DNA of 64,000 nt from Moniliella sp. 'wahieum' (taxonomy: Eukaryota; Basidiomycota; Moniliellomycetes; Moniliellales; Moniliellaceae): positions 124,001 to 188,000 of the forward strand of contig RSEE01000054.1 in assembly GCA_003971905.1 (NCBI GenBank), in the 5' to 3' direction. Shown here piece by piece: positions 54,757-64,000 of this stretch. How positions within the stretch are numbered: the first letter of the stretch is position 1; every line of letters starts with the position of its first letter. Made by a program: the position numbers and the translations under genes. Below the pieces are notes generated by a model that worked only from the letters and a program-made list of their open reading frames with translations, did no database searches and was not told the DNA's origin.

Positions 54757-57476
54757 TTAGATCTCGCCGGCCTTCTGCGCCTCGAGAAACTTTGGTGGAG
54801 CCGGACCTGGGCCTTGAACTCTTTATCGAGCGCCTTGCGGCGCGACTTGGACAAGGCTTCGCCCTGGGCATCGGTGAGCGGGATGCCCTGGTCGTCGTAC
54901 GTGGCATACTTGGTGCTGGCATCGGGGGCGGAGCGGAACAAGTCGGCCGGGGCGTGCGACCTTTTTGCCAGAGAGCCAACTGCTTGGCGCGCGCGGCCTG
55001 TTGCGCAGCCTGTTTGCGCGCGGCTTTGTCCTGCGCCGCCTGCTCGCGCGCCGCGCGCGCCGCCCGCATCTCCGCCGGCGGCACAAACTTGACCAACGCC
55101 GGACCCGTCGTGCTGTCCTCCAACGTCACCCCCAGCTCGTCCAGACGGCCATCGTCTCGTACCCGGTCGCACAGCGCCAGCAGTTCCTTCGGCAAGGCGG
55201 CCGGCTCCGTCGTGCGCGCCAGCGCACGCACCTCGTCCCGGAACTGAGACAGCAGCGTCACGTACGGCGCGACCAGCTGTTCTTTATCGACCGTTGATGT
55301 GGATGCAGAGGCGGAGGCGCCTCCGCTCGCCGCCCCGTCGTCGCGTCGGCGCCGGCGCAACGCCCCAGCCAAACTGCGTCTCGGTAGGGGACGGGTAGGT
55401 GAGGCCCAAGATGGAGAAGAGGTGGGTCATCCAGTGCACGACCGACAGCAGCGTGGGCATGTGCACGTGCACGGCCACGGGCAGATTGGGCTTGTTGCCA
55501 CTGTCGAGGTACACGTTGGTCTCGCCAATCAAGTCGCGGACCAAACGCAGCGCGAGCGGCGTATCAAAGTTGTCCGCCAACGCGAGGCGCACGGCATGCT
55601 GGGTGCGACCCAGCGCGGCTGCCAAGCTACTTTCGCGGTGCGTGTAGCCATGCGTGATGCCCTCCCCGCTGGGCAGAGGTGGGTCGAGCGCTTGGGCCTG
55701 CGCCGTGGCGTCCGACCCGGCCGCCTGCTGCGCGGCCAACACACGCGCGCGCACGGTACGGAACAAGTTGTCCGTCGCGGCCTCGAACCGGCGCACCTCA
55801 TCAATCGCCTTGGCACTAAAGTCCATCCTGCGGTCCCACGGCTGGAAGAGGAACGCAAGACGCAATTGGCGAGGGCTGTACTGGGCCAAGGCATCGTCGA
55901 CCGAGATAAAGTTCTTGAGCGACTTGGACATCTTGGCGCCTTCAATGTGCAGGTGGCCCGTGTGGAGGAAATAGTTGATCCACTGGTACGTGCCGTGGTA
56001 CGCCTCGCTTTGGCCAGCTCATTGTCGTGGTGCGGGAACTTGAGGTCCTCCCCGCCGGAATGAATGTCAATTTTCGGACCAAACACCGCGCTGGCCATGA
56101 CACTGCACTCAATGTGCCATCCTGGCCGGCCAGGACCCCAGGGCGACGGCCACGCCGGCTCGCCGGCTTGCTGCTCTTCCACAGTGCAAAGTCCGCTGCA
56201 CTCTTCTTGCCCCGGGTCTGGGCCGCGCCCACCGACAGACTGCCCTCGCCCTCGGCAAGCAGCGCCGAATCCGTCTTGCTCGCCGGGCCAACTTGGCGTA
56301 CACGTGGTGCAACGTGGTGCACTGTGTGTGTTGGCACGATGCGCCTTGCTCTTGCGCTGGCGCTTGGCCTTCGACCTGCGCCTGCGCCACGGGTCCACCG
56401 CCGCCCCATCAAACGCACGCACATCAAACCACACATTGCCCGCCGCGTCGGCATAGCCAAACCCGCGCTCTACAATCCGCTCCACAAACGACACGATCTC
56501 CGGCACGTACTCGCTGACCCGGGTCAGTGTCGTCGGACGCTCCACATTGAGCCGTTCCATGTCGTGGAAAAATGCCGCTTCCCACCGGGCGGCCAAGGCG
56601 CGGAAAATCGCAGGATCCGTCACGCTTGCCCCCTTGGCCGCATCCAAGTACGGTGCCAACACATCCCCCGCTGCCGTGTGCAGCGCACTGGCATCCTCCC
56701 CGGCTGGCGCCAGCTTGGCTGCCAGCAAGCCATCGCGCGCCGACTGGACGCAGTCAGATGCTTTTGAGCTTGGCGCTGCTCTCGGCGTTGGCTGGGGTGC
56801 CGTCAGGCTTGGTCAACGGCGTTTGGCCAGGGCTCTGCTCGTGGGCAGCATGGGCGGTACGGACGGCTTCGAAGATCGCTTCGGGATCGGGCGTCGACTC
56901 GTGCGGCGGCGGTGTGGTCCAGGCGGCAAGGTGGGTGAGCGCGTAGGCATCGGTCGCGCGCCGGACCTGGTCCAGCAGGGCCGGGGAAAGCGTAGGCTGG
57001 GCGGTGCGGTTTTCAGTGAGGAGGAACTGCTGGCGGGCACGCAGGATGATCTTGTCATCAATGTCGGTGATGTTCATGGCAAAGTGCACGTCAAAGCCAA
57101 AATAGTCGCGGAGGATGCGGCGGATGATATCCTGGGTCACATAGTTGCGTGCATGGCCCATGTGCGACGCATCGTACACCGTCGGCCCGCAGTTGTACCA
57201 CGTCACGACGCCGTCAGGGCGGACGGGGACAAAGAGGTCCTTGGAGCGCGTCAGGCTGTTCTGCATGCGCAGCGGCACGGGCACCGGCGCTGGCGCGTGC
57301 GGGCGCAGCCAGGGGGCTGGGCAGCACTCATGGCGGTGGCGGAGGTGCTGAGGAAGCGGCGGGGAATGGAGGTGGAGGGCGAGCGGGAGAAGGAGAAGAA
57401 CCCGTGGCTCATCAACCAACGCAGCAGCCGCGTCGACGGGAGGAGAGGAGGCGGTGGTGGTGGTGGTGGCCAGCAA
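54757..57476 (-). CDS. Cysteinyl-tRNA synthetase (frame-disrupted)
   Basis: Class I enzyme charging tRNA-Cys. The frame is open from 57476 ([20 protein letters not shown]), giving an N-terminal extension of about 65 residues before [19 protein letters not shown]; an alternative ATG is at 57331 in another frame. Core motifs: [20 protein letters not shown] (HIGH equivalent HMGH and the zinc Cys), [78 protein letters not shown] and [20 protein letters not shown] (KMSKS) near 55.9 kb. An insertion of roughly 60 residues separates the VWFDV segment from WHIEC. The C-terminus is Lys/Ala-rich, ending [13 protein letters not shown] at 54757. Frame changes near 56.76, 56.45, 56.0, 55.4-55.25 and 54.97 kb. 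Confidence 0.92.
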
Positions 57477-57525
57477 AATTCTTCCGCCCTCGACGTCGCC
57501 GAGCAGCGGAGAGAAAGAATGATCG

Positions 57526-58651
57526 ATGGCTTCGATGACTCACCGCCGCCAATTGGGGCATCACGTGACCGGCGCCGCTTCTCTCGCTCGGCGCCGTCTG
57601 TCTGCGCGGCCTGTCTTGGCCGCCGGCACACCACCGCCAGTGGCGACGATGGGCTGGGCTGCGCTCTGCGGTGGGCATGCCGCCGCCTGTTCCTGGACTC
57701 GCCTCGCCGCTTCGTGTGCGGGCGCATGTGTCCTCCACCGCGTCCGCCTCGGCCCCTCCCCCGTACCCCCGCCAGCGGCCGTGCCCCTTTCGGGCACGGG
57801 GCGGCAAGGAGAGCCGGTGCGCATCTATCGCTATGCCGTCGATGCGCACGGCCAACTTTTTCTGCACGACACGCCGGTCAAGAACATGGCGGTAAGGTAA
57901 CCGGATCGCGCTTCGTCTTCACCCCGCTTGCTATATTCTTGCCTGGGCACAGCCCCTTTGCTGTTGCTTCTCGCTGACCCGGCCCCGCTGTTGGCAGACG
58001 TGCTACAAGGACCTAGCCTTTCTTGATTTTTTCTTTGTCCGAATCAAGCCCAACCCGTACCCGGCGGCATCTCTGTCGGAATTGGTCGAAACGCTGGGCT
58101 GTGCGGACGAGGAGCCCGGCCAGGATGGCATCCCGGCATGGGACCGTCACGACTGGCCCGAGCAACTGGTATCGCACAGCTCCCCTAGTGCGACCAAGGC
58201 CGAGGTGGAGCAGCGTGCGGCGCAGATAGCCCAGCGTGCCGGGTACAGGTACCTGAGCCCCTGCATGGGCGAGCTGAACTTTGTCCGTCCCACTGAGCCG
58301 ACGGAACGGCGGTGGTGTACCGCGACTGGTTCCTTGCCCGAAACGCCCAGTGACTTGTCGCTTTTGTGGGCAGGCCGACGATTGGAGCCGTTTGAGCCAG
58401 CGCGCTTGACCCTCCATCCTGAAACGGGACGGATCTACCACCCGTCCCCACGGCCGCTCTTGCGCGCCGGCATGCCTGTCTGTGCCCTGTCCGACTCGCT
58501 CGTCTTGCGCCACCTGGCGGACCGGTTGGAGTTGGTGGAAGAGACAGAAGACGGTCCATCTGCCGTCGCAGCCCATCTGCATTGGCAAGGAACTACCTAC
58601 CCCATCTCTGCCTTCACCCCAGCGTCCCAATCAGACGGCATAGCACTGTGA
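57526..58651 (+). CDS. UPF0598 (C8orf82-like) family protein
   Basis: Function unknown; the animal member C8orf82 is reported as mitochondrial. ATG at 57526 starts [20 protein letters not shown], an Arg-rich leader without acidic residues ([15 protein letters not shown]), compatible with mitochondrial targeting. The family text starts [20 protein letters not shown]. An intron of 106 nt (57892-57997, GTAAGG...CTGAC...CAG) joins KNMA to [20 protein letters not shown]. Next come [37 protein letters not shown] and finally [19 protein letters not shown]. The order matches the vertebrate protein: CGRERNF-like motif, GRxYHPxP, then HVHWQG. TGA at 58649-58651. No frame change is required, unlike most neighbours. 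It is divergent from CysRS, 49 bp from its longest start. Confidence 0.88.
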
Positions 58652-58714
58652 TCCGCACCGTTTGCATCCATCTTCCTCGTCTTGCTACTGTATTATCCTT
58701 CTACGCCCTTCCCC

Positions 58715-58912
58715 CTACAGGGCAGAAGGAAGGTTTGTTTTGATGGCACGCATGACCGGCACGAGTACAATCATTTCTGCGGGAGCTTTAATTGAAGCCT
58801 GCTGCAGAGGCAAGGTGCCATGGTGATACATAGGTACAGTGGGGTGTGCAGACACCAATGCAGATGCGAGGGAAGACGGAACAATGATCAGGAGGGAAAA
58901 GGAGAAGGCCAT
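58715..58912 (-). CDS. Possible 65-residue secreted peptide
   Basis: A small ORF with a real ATG at 58912. The N-terminus MAFSFSLLIIVPSSLASALV looks like a signal peptide with a possible cleavage after LVSA. The mature part HPTVPMYHHGTLPLQQASIK would be about 43 residues and contains no cysteine. No homology is recognised, and a chance ORF is quite possible. It is tail-to-tail with the UPF0598 gene. Confidence 0.2.
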   Translation of the reverse strand: MAFSFSLLIIVPSSLASALVSAHPTVPMYHHGTLPLQQASIKAPAEMIVLVPVMRAIKTNLPSAL

Positions 58913-59227
58913 GCCCGAGAAACAACATCAACGCCAATGCCAATATGGTATGACCCTGTGGTCCACACAGGGATATAGAAATCAGGAGCGGGGAAAGGGG
59001 AGGGGCAGAAAAGAAAATGGCGGAGAAACCGGTGCCCCGATGGGCGACACACGGTGGAGTAGCGTGGCGAGTGCGGATGAAGGGTTGCCTGGAGGGGGAT
59101 CCGAAGGAACAAGGTTGGAGAGCAAGCCATCCTAATGTCTTGATTCAAGGTCCAGCCTTGGGTGAATGCAGGAAGTTGACAGGATGTGGATCGAGAAGTG
59201 GAAGGGGGGGCGTGCGAGGGGGCTTGT

Positions 59228-59413
59228 TCAGCAATGCTTCGTTTTGCTTGACAAAGCCGAGGAGAGGTCTTCAAGATGGCGATGGGGCCAGAGGGGACCG
59301 TTATCGGGAGCACCGGGGCGGCAACGAGGAAGACCGCAGTTCTTGCACCGCTCCCAGTAGTAACTCACATTGTAGTTGCAGTTTGGGCACCGGAGCTGAA
59401 CGCCGCCAGACAT
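59228..59413 (-). CDS. Possible small zinc-ribbon protein
   Basis: ATG at 59413 opens MSGGVQLRCPNCNYNVSYYW and continues ERCKNCGLPRCRPG, giving two CxxC pairs 14 residues apart, followed by about 30 residues to a stop at 59228. A strong donor-like GTGAGT directly after the first CxxC block (AAT|GTGAGT) suggests that the gene may instead be spliced and longer. A consensus TATA box on the same strand lies 209-217 bp upstream. I do not recognise the family. Confidence 0.35.
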   Translation of the reverse strand: MSGGVQLRCPNCNYNVSYYWERCKNCGLPRCRPGAPDNGPLWPHRHLEDLSSALSSKTKHC

Positions 59414-59621
59414 GGTTGAGCTGCAGCAGGAGGGGCTGGGTCTCGGGGTGGGGTGGGATGGGTTGAGTTGGGGTGGGGTGCAGAAGGCACGCGTGTGTCG
59501 AAGTGGGGAGCGAAGGAGACAGCCAGGGATAGAGGCGGTAGGTAAGACGCTCAACAAAGGAGAGGCGGATCGGCCAGGGACAGAAAAGAGAAGGGAGAAG
59601 GAGGGGGCGCTGGGCAGCGCC

Positions 59622-59630
59622 TTTATATAC
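59622..59630 (-). promoter_or_regulatory. TATA box upstream of the zinc-ribbon ORF
   Basis: On the minus strand GTATATAAA. It is a close match to the TATA consensus, about 210 bp before the ATG at 59413, in a GC-rich surround. Confidence 0.5.
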
Positions 59631-62513
59631 TGGCGGGGCCAAGTCCGGGGAGAGAGGGGGGGACTGTGCACAGCACGGTACCTGGCACTGACGCCGTGCT
59701 GCGATGGTGCCAGGCTGAGCTCTCGGTGCTACTGCCTCAGCGAGGCTCAGCGCCCAGCGCCCTCAGCGCCTCAGCGGCCCAACGCGTCGGACGCACGGCG
59801 TACTGGCACCGACAACGGAGTGTGGCTACCGTTCCCCCAGGGCGCAGGCTCAGCGCGCAGCCGCCCAGCGCCGCTCTCGGCTGTGGGGGTGTGGGGCTGT
59901 GGAGTGCGGGGACGCCAAGCGAAAGGAGGGGGCAGCGCAGGCGGAGCTGCGGCAGTACAGCAGCTCCGCCGTTTTCGTTTCGGCACCACAAATCCACACG
60001 GCGTGTATTGTACTAGTAGCAGAGGGTACGTGGCAGTCCCACGAGGGACGGGGTGCTGGGTGCGATTGGGAAGGTGCTATCCCCCCCACACCGCCTCCCT
60101 GCCCCGCGGCCCGTCGCGCCGCAGCTCCCAATCCCACGGTTGAGCGTTGGCTCATATTTGCATAATTGTTGCCCCAGACGAGAGGTGCCCCCACCGTGCC
60201 ATTGTGCTGCTTCGCCCATCGTTCGCCAGCTACGCGTCCAAAGCTGCTCAAGCTTAGTACCTTCAAAAAGCTTCCAGGTGACGGGAGTGAATCATCCGCC
60301 GCCGTGTCGCTCTGCACAGAGAAGCATCACGCATCGGCATCCATTGTCAATTGTGCTTGTCTCCGACTGCGGCTGCGGAAAAGGGTCAACAGACGGTGGA
60401 AATGAGGCGGTGGAGATGAGACGTTGGGGACGCTGAGGCTGGGCGCTGAACGAACGTTGCAACGTGCAACGCCGCGATAGCGTTGGATGGCGGGGGGCGC
60501 GAGTGTGGAGATGTCTCTCCGCCGCGGGTTGTGGGGCGGAAAGGGGCGGAGATGGAATGATGGGTGACATATGATAGCAAGAGGGGAGGGGAGGGGTAAC
60601 CGGTAAGCACCGGTGAGTGTGACATCGTGGTAGGAGCGCCTAGTAGGCTCTCGGACTACGTAGCAGTCTCGGGAGCTAAACAACTGGAACATGGTCCTCC
60701 AGGAGAACCTAATAGCGGCCCTGTCACCAGTCATTAGTGTCACTCACTCTCGAGCTGTGATGGTACGCAACTCCGAGCCGGCGCTGCTGCGGACTGCGAC
60801 TCCAAAAGAAGCTGCACTGCACTTTTTCTTGCCCATGCCCATCTCCATTCCTCACCGGGCCCATCGGACATCCATCGAGAGACGCGATGAAACATCTCGC
60901 AGCTTCAGCACTCGGCTTTTGCGTCATCTATCACGTACGTCATGCAGAGCGCCGCGAGCGCGCGAGCATCACGCAGGGGTATTATTTTACACGCCACTAG
61001 GAACACCACTGGAACACCCCAATTTCCCCAGGTTGCTCGCTGCCTGACACACCGCCTGGCAAGTAAGTCTGACACGTGTTGTTGAGAGGTGGCATGACAT
61101 GCACGATCCAGTCCTTATTTGAGGCGGAGAGGCTCCGAGGCTCCCAGAGGGCTGGGGAGAGATCCGGTAGTGTTTGCGTAAAAACCTCTCTTCTCTCACC
61201 AGGGGGGTGTCGGTGTGCTTACTTTCAGTTTCCTTCAGCGGTCCCATTCAAAAGTGCAGGTCCCTACCGTGGTATATAGCCTGTGCGGGAGAACTGCGCT
61301 ACTGTTGATATACACACCACTCGGCACGTGGCGCGCGCGCGGATGGCGCGAGCTCCCACATTTTAGGTGTGGGCTTCAGCCCAAAGCACACAGAAAAGGG
61401 TGTTTAATTGGAGCAGGTATTGCCCCATCTTTGGAAAACGTGACGGACGACAAGTGGCAAGGGGGAGGCTATATACGCTCTAAGTATGATGTGAAGGCTA
61501 AGCCTTAGCGCTAAGCTATGGCCGTAGTAGACTAGGGCCTAGCCCCACCTAGTCTACGTATGGCCCAACTGCCAAGACGAGAACTTTTGCGTCTCAACCA
61601 GCGCCTGACCATCAGCGCTCAGCCACACAAATTGCGGAACATGATGGTCCAGACGCAATGGGGTAGTCTTTGCGCCCCCAGCACATGGTCTCTTATGCCT
61701 TCAGTGTACATATTATGTACAGCATGATGCTTGATGGAAGCATATAGATATGTTTTCCCTCCGTTCTTCTGTTGTTTTTCCTCTTGTTGTTCGGCCCCAC
61801 TGTGCATTTCCGAATCGCTTGTTGTTGTCTGTAGGCGGCTCTCTTTGGTTCGGTGTTAGACCGCCACCAGCACCACTGCTACATAAAAGGCCTCAGCGCG
61901 CCACAAGGCTGTAATCGTCGCTGCGCTTCCTTTTGGCCTCAGGGCATACTTATGTGGGTTAATTGTATGGTAGAGAGTCCGTGCGGGCGTTTTCTTGTTG
62001 AATTCATTCGAAGCAGGAGATGGGAAAAGAGATTTGAACAAAAAGTAAACGCACACCAGTGACAGTGACCTGTGGCCCGTATAGCTAAGAGACTCTCGGC
62101 CCAGGTCCACAGGTCCAAGCGTACATGTTCAGTGGATTTAGACGCGAAAAGGAGGAATACAGCCATGGATGTTCACAGTGTTTATATGAGGGCAACAGCC
62201 ATTGACGTAGTCATAGCCCGTACAGCATTCTTGATGTGTACATGTTATAGGAACGGGCGCGGTGCGCACAACGAGTGATGCAACGCAAATACGCCAGCCA
62301 ATCATGTGGTGCACATTCGCTGTTGCACACTAAGGGTTGTATTGGGTTCTTCTTATAAGTATACCTGAGAGCCTGTGTCTCTCCCCTGGTGCCTTTCGTC
62401 CTTGGTCCTCACTTCTTCCCCTTGACTCATTTCCACTTTACACTGTAGACCTGTTGGTCTTTCACCTTCTCTTCTCATGAATAAAACCTGCCAGTTGTTC
62501 TTATACATCCCAA
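59631..62513. other. Gene-poor stretch, no gene recognised
   Basis: Nearly 2.9 kb without a supportable coding region. 59690-59930 is rich in CAGCGCC/CTCAGCG phrases. GC falls to the right. A palindrome cluster sits at 61494-61565. A TATA-like CTTATAAGTATAC at about 62352-62364 precedes a pyrimidine-rich stretch that looks like a fungal promoter or 5' leader. Confidence 0.4.
61494..61565. repeat. Cluster of palindromes and an inverted repeat
   Basis: AAGGCTAAGCCTT (61494-61506) overlaps TTAGCGCTAA (61505-61514). Directly after comes an inverted repeat: GGCCGTAGTAGACTAGG (61520-61536) against CCTAGTCTACGTATGGCC (61548-61565), with a 10-bp perfect core and an 11-nt loop. It could form a long hairpin in DNA or RNA. 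Confidence 0.6.
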
Positions 62514-62741
62514 ATGGTGATGGCCAACAACAAGCCGACTAGCACTTCTTTCCCCTCTTTCCCCTTCTTTGAGGCACTCCACTCTAGAAGAAGAGCCCTT
62601 TCAATTAACAGTTACCCCGCTTTCACCTCGGCGCCTGAGCCTATACGAATAACAGTGTGTACACAAAACCTCTTCCTTCTCGGACGCTGCCTCTTGCCCG
62701 ACGATACAGCAAAGCACTACTTGCGCATGCCCCCCCCCTAA
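62514..62741 (+). CDS. Possible 75-residue hypothetical protein
   Basis: ATG at 62514, MVMANNKPTSTSFPSFPFFE, ending LRMPPP. The only support is a preceding TATA-like element and a long pyrimidine-rich leader (about 62370-62480). No homology is recognised. Confidence 0.15.
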   Translation: MVMANNKPTSTSFPSFPFFEALHSRRRALSINSYPAFTSAPEPIRITVCTQNLFLLGRCLLPDDTAKHYLRMPPP

Positions 62742-64000
62742 GCGTCCATTGCAGAGGTCATCTCATGGAGACACTCCGCCCCGGAACTCATGGCCAGACG
62801 CAACGTTCGAGAGACCGTGGAAAAGTCCGATTGTGCTGACCGGCGTCATCGCGTTTTCTCTATATCTTCAAACTTCAAGCTTCATTCTTCATGGACGCGA
62901 ACTTTAGTTAGAGAACTGAAAGCTGGCTCTGTAATGTATCGTGCATGCAATCCTTCCCAACAGTTCAATCACCTCACACATGCCTCTTCCGTTGTCTCGA
63001 ACGCTCCGATTGAAGAGTCCATCTGAGATCTCACGGCCATCTGTTTGTCTGCCGGTAAGACTGGCTTGCCCCGGGCAACACATGATGCAATGCATGGCAA
63101 GCCCTCAGGCCCCTCACCTCAGGCCTGAGCCTCAGGTTTCAGGCAGCTACCTCACCTTGCCAAACGCCGATCCGGCCAAGGCCAGGGGAAAGGGTATTTC
63201 GGCCATAGACGAGATCTCGAATCAAAAAGGCACAGCTGCGCTCTTCTCAGCGAGCACGTGGTCCACTGTGATGCTCTCATTAGGGGGAGTAAATAAAAAA
63301 GCCGTGGGCCATGTCTCTTCCTTTTACGTGAACTTTTCTGATCGGACCAAATACGAAGGCTACCGTCTGTACGGCGACGATATCGAGATTCAGGATAGGG
63401 GGGTCGCGCCGCGCAACGAGAGTAGGATGCAATTGATGGCGGCCGCGACCGCAGCCCCGACGGTGGTGGTAATTTAGTACAGTACGCACATAGGGGCAAA
63501 GCTGGCATAGCATGATCTCATGATCTCGGCATGGATTCGGTACGCGACGTGTGTATACGTACCCTGAAAAAATAGGAGACACGCCACGCACAGTCGCGGG
63601 TGTACCTAGTAAAAGCAAACAATCCGTCCTGCCGTGCGCGATCGCAGGGCAGGGACTACATAGAGTGCATCCGCCAATGCACCCGTGTCTTGCCCGCGCG
63701 GGCTCTTGTCTCTCGCTCTGCAAAGAGAGATGCCATAGTGAAACAATTTGTTTTCTTCAAGCTTCAAGCTTCATATATCCTATAGCTTCCTATACCCCAC
63801 ACGCCGTGAATCTTATTATCGTGGGTAGCTTATTATCCGACGGGTATATTATCGGATCTGAGGATCCCCGCCGGCGAGATGGCATACGCCATCCCGCCTA
63901 ATGTCCCCACTCTTCGGCGTCTCTGAGCACGAATGAGTTCTGAAATACGAGAAAGCCCCGTTGGCGGCGGGGGTTCTAGATCCTGAACTCTCCTCTCGAT
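62742..64000. other. Right-end region, no gene recognised
   Basis: A 178-codon plus-strand frame (62941-63477) lacks a family signature and overlaps an opposite-strand frame. CCTCAGG occurs three times at 63102-63136, including the 12-bp palindrome CTCAGGCCTGAG (63118-63129). Nothing else is seen to the end of the window. Confidence 0.4.

Noticed and set aside
35370-61880. Similarity between about 35370-35410 and 61820-61880 as a dispersed repeat
   Set aside because: Only a loose match around a CACCACCA-rich stretch, with no boundaries or duplications; low complexity explains it.

Overview
This window looks like nuclear DNA of a basidiomycete fungus with a compact, GC-rich genome. The gene set is eukaryotic: two cytosolic-type aminoacyl-tRNA synthetases, CCT6, eIF2B epsilon, SmG, ALG5, cactin, MSH5, a fungal BOR1-type anion transporter, an alpha-arrestin and a Cdc24-like RhoGEF. 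Spliceosomal introns are short (mostly 56-115 nt) with GTRNGT-type donors and CTRAC branch points. The three tRNA genes found all carry introns. A smut-like (Ustilaginomycotina-type) yeast is my best guess, but that is inference; no rRNA or marker gene settles it.

Layout. 1-3.4 kb: Ran1/Sks1-like kinase (+) and an unrecognised ORF. 4.0-8.4 kb: Cdc24-like RhoGEF (-). 9.84-13.59 kb: a complete Ty1/copia-type LTR retrotransposon lying on the minus strand, with two ~495-bp LTRs, a CACGG target duplication, a primer binding site, a polypurine tract and gag, but only the start of a protease and no RT or integrase. 14.3-20.1 kb: cactin (-), an unrecognised disordered protein (+), ALG5 (-). 20.8-27.5 kb: alpha-arrestin (+), MSH5 (-). 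27.6-36.0 kb: tRNA-Val, a SulP sulfate permease (-), tRNA-Pro, an unrecognised gene (-), tRNA-Gly. 36.2-45.2 kb: ThrRS, BOR1, an Hrp1-like RNA-binding protein and CCT6, all minus. 45.6-49.7 kb: LSO2/CCDC124 (-), eIF2B epsilon (+), SmG (-). 50.2-58.7 kb: a WD40 plus inositol 5-phosphatase (+), CysRS (-), UPF0598 (+). 58.7-64 kb: gene-poor, with only weak small ORFs and a palindrome cluster.

Functional themes. Many genes serve translation and protein folding (ThrRS, CysRS, eIF2B epsilon, LSO2, CCT6) or RNA processing (cactin, SmG, Hrp1-like). Several pairs are divergent and share a short promoter: cactin/16.56 kb gene, ALG5/arrestin, LSO2/eIF2B epsilon, SmG/5-phosphatase, CysRS/UPF0598.

Key caveat. 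Almost every long gene, including essential ones, is broken into two or three frames by apparent one-base losses, often at homopolymers. The two LTRs of the transposon differ by about seven short indels and, by eye, no substitution. Both facts point to uncorrected indel errors in the assembly, not to mass pseudogenisation. CDS coordinates therefore give gene extents, not clean reading frames.
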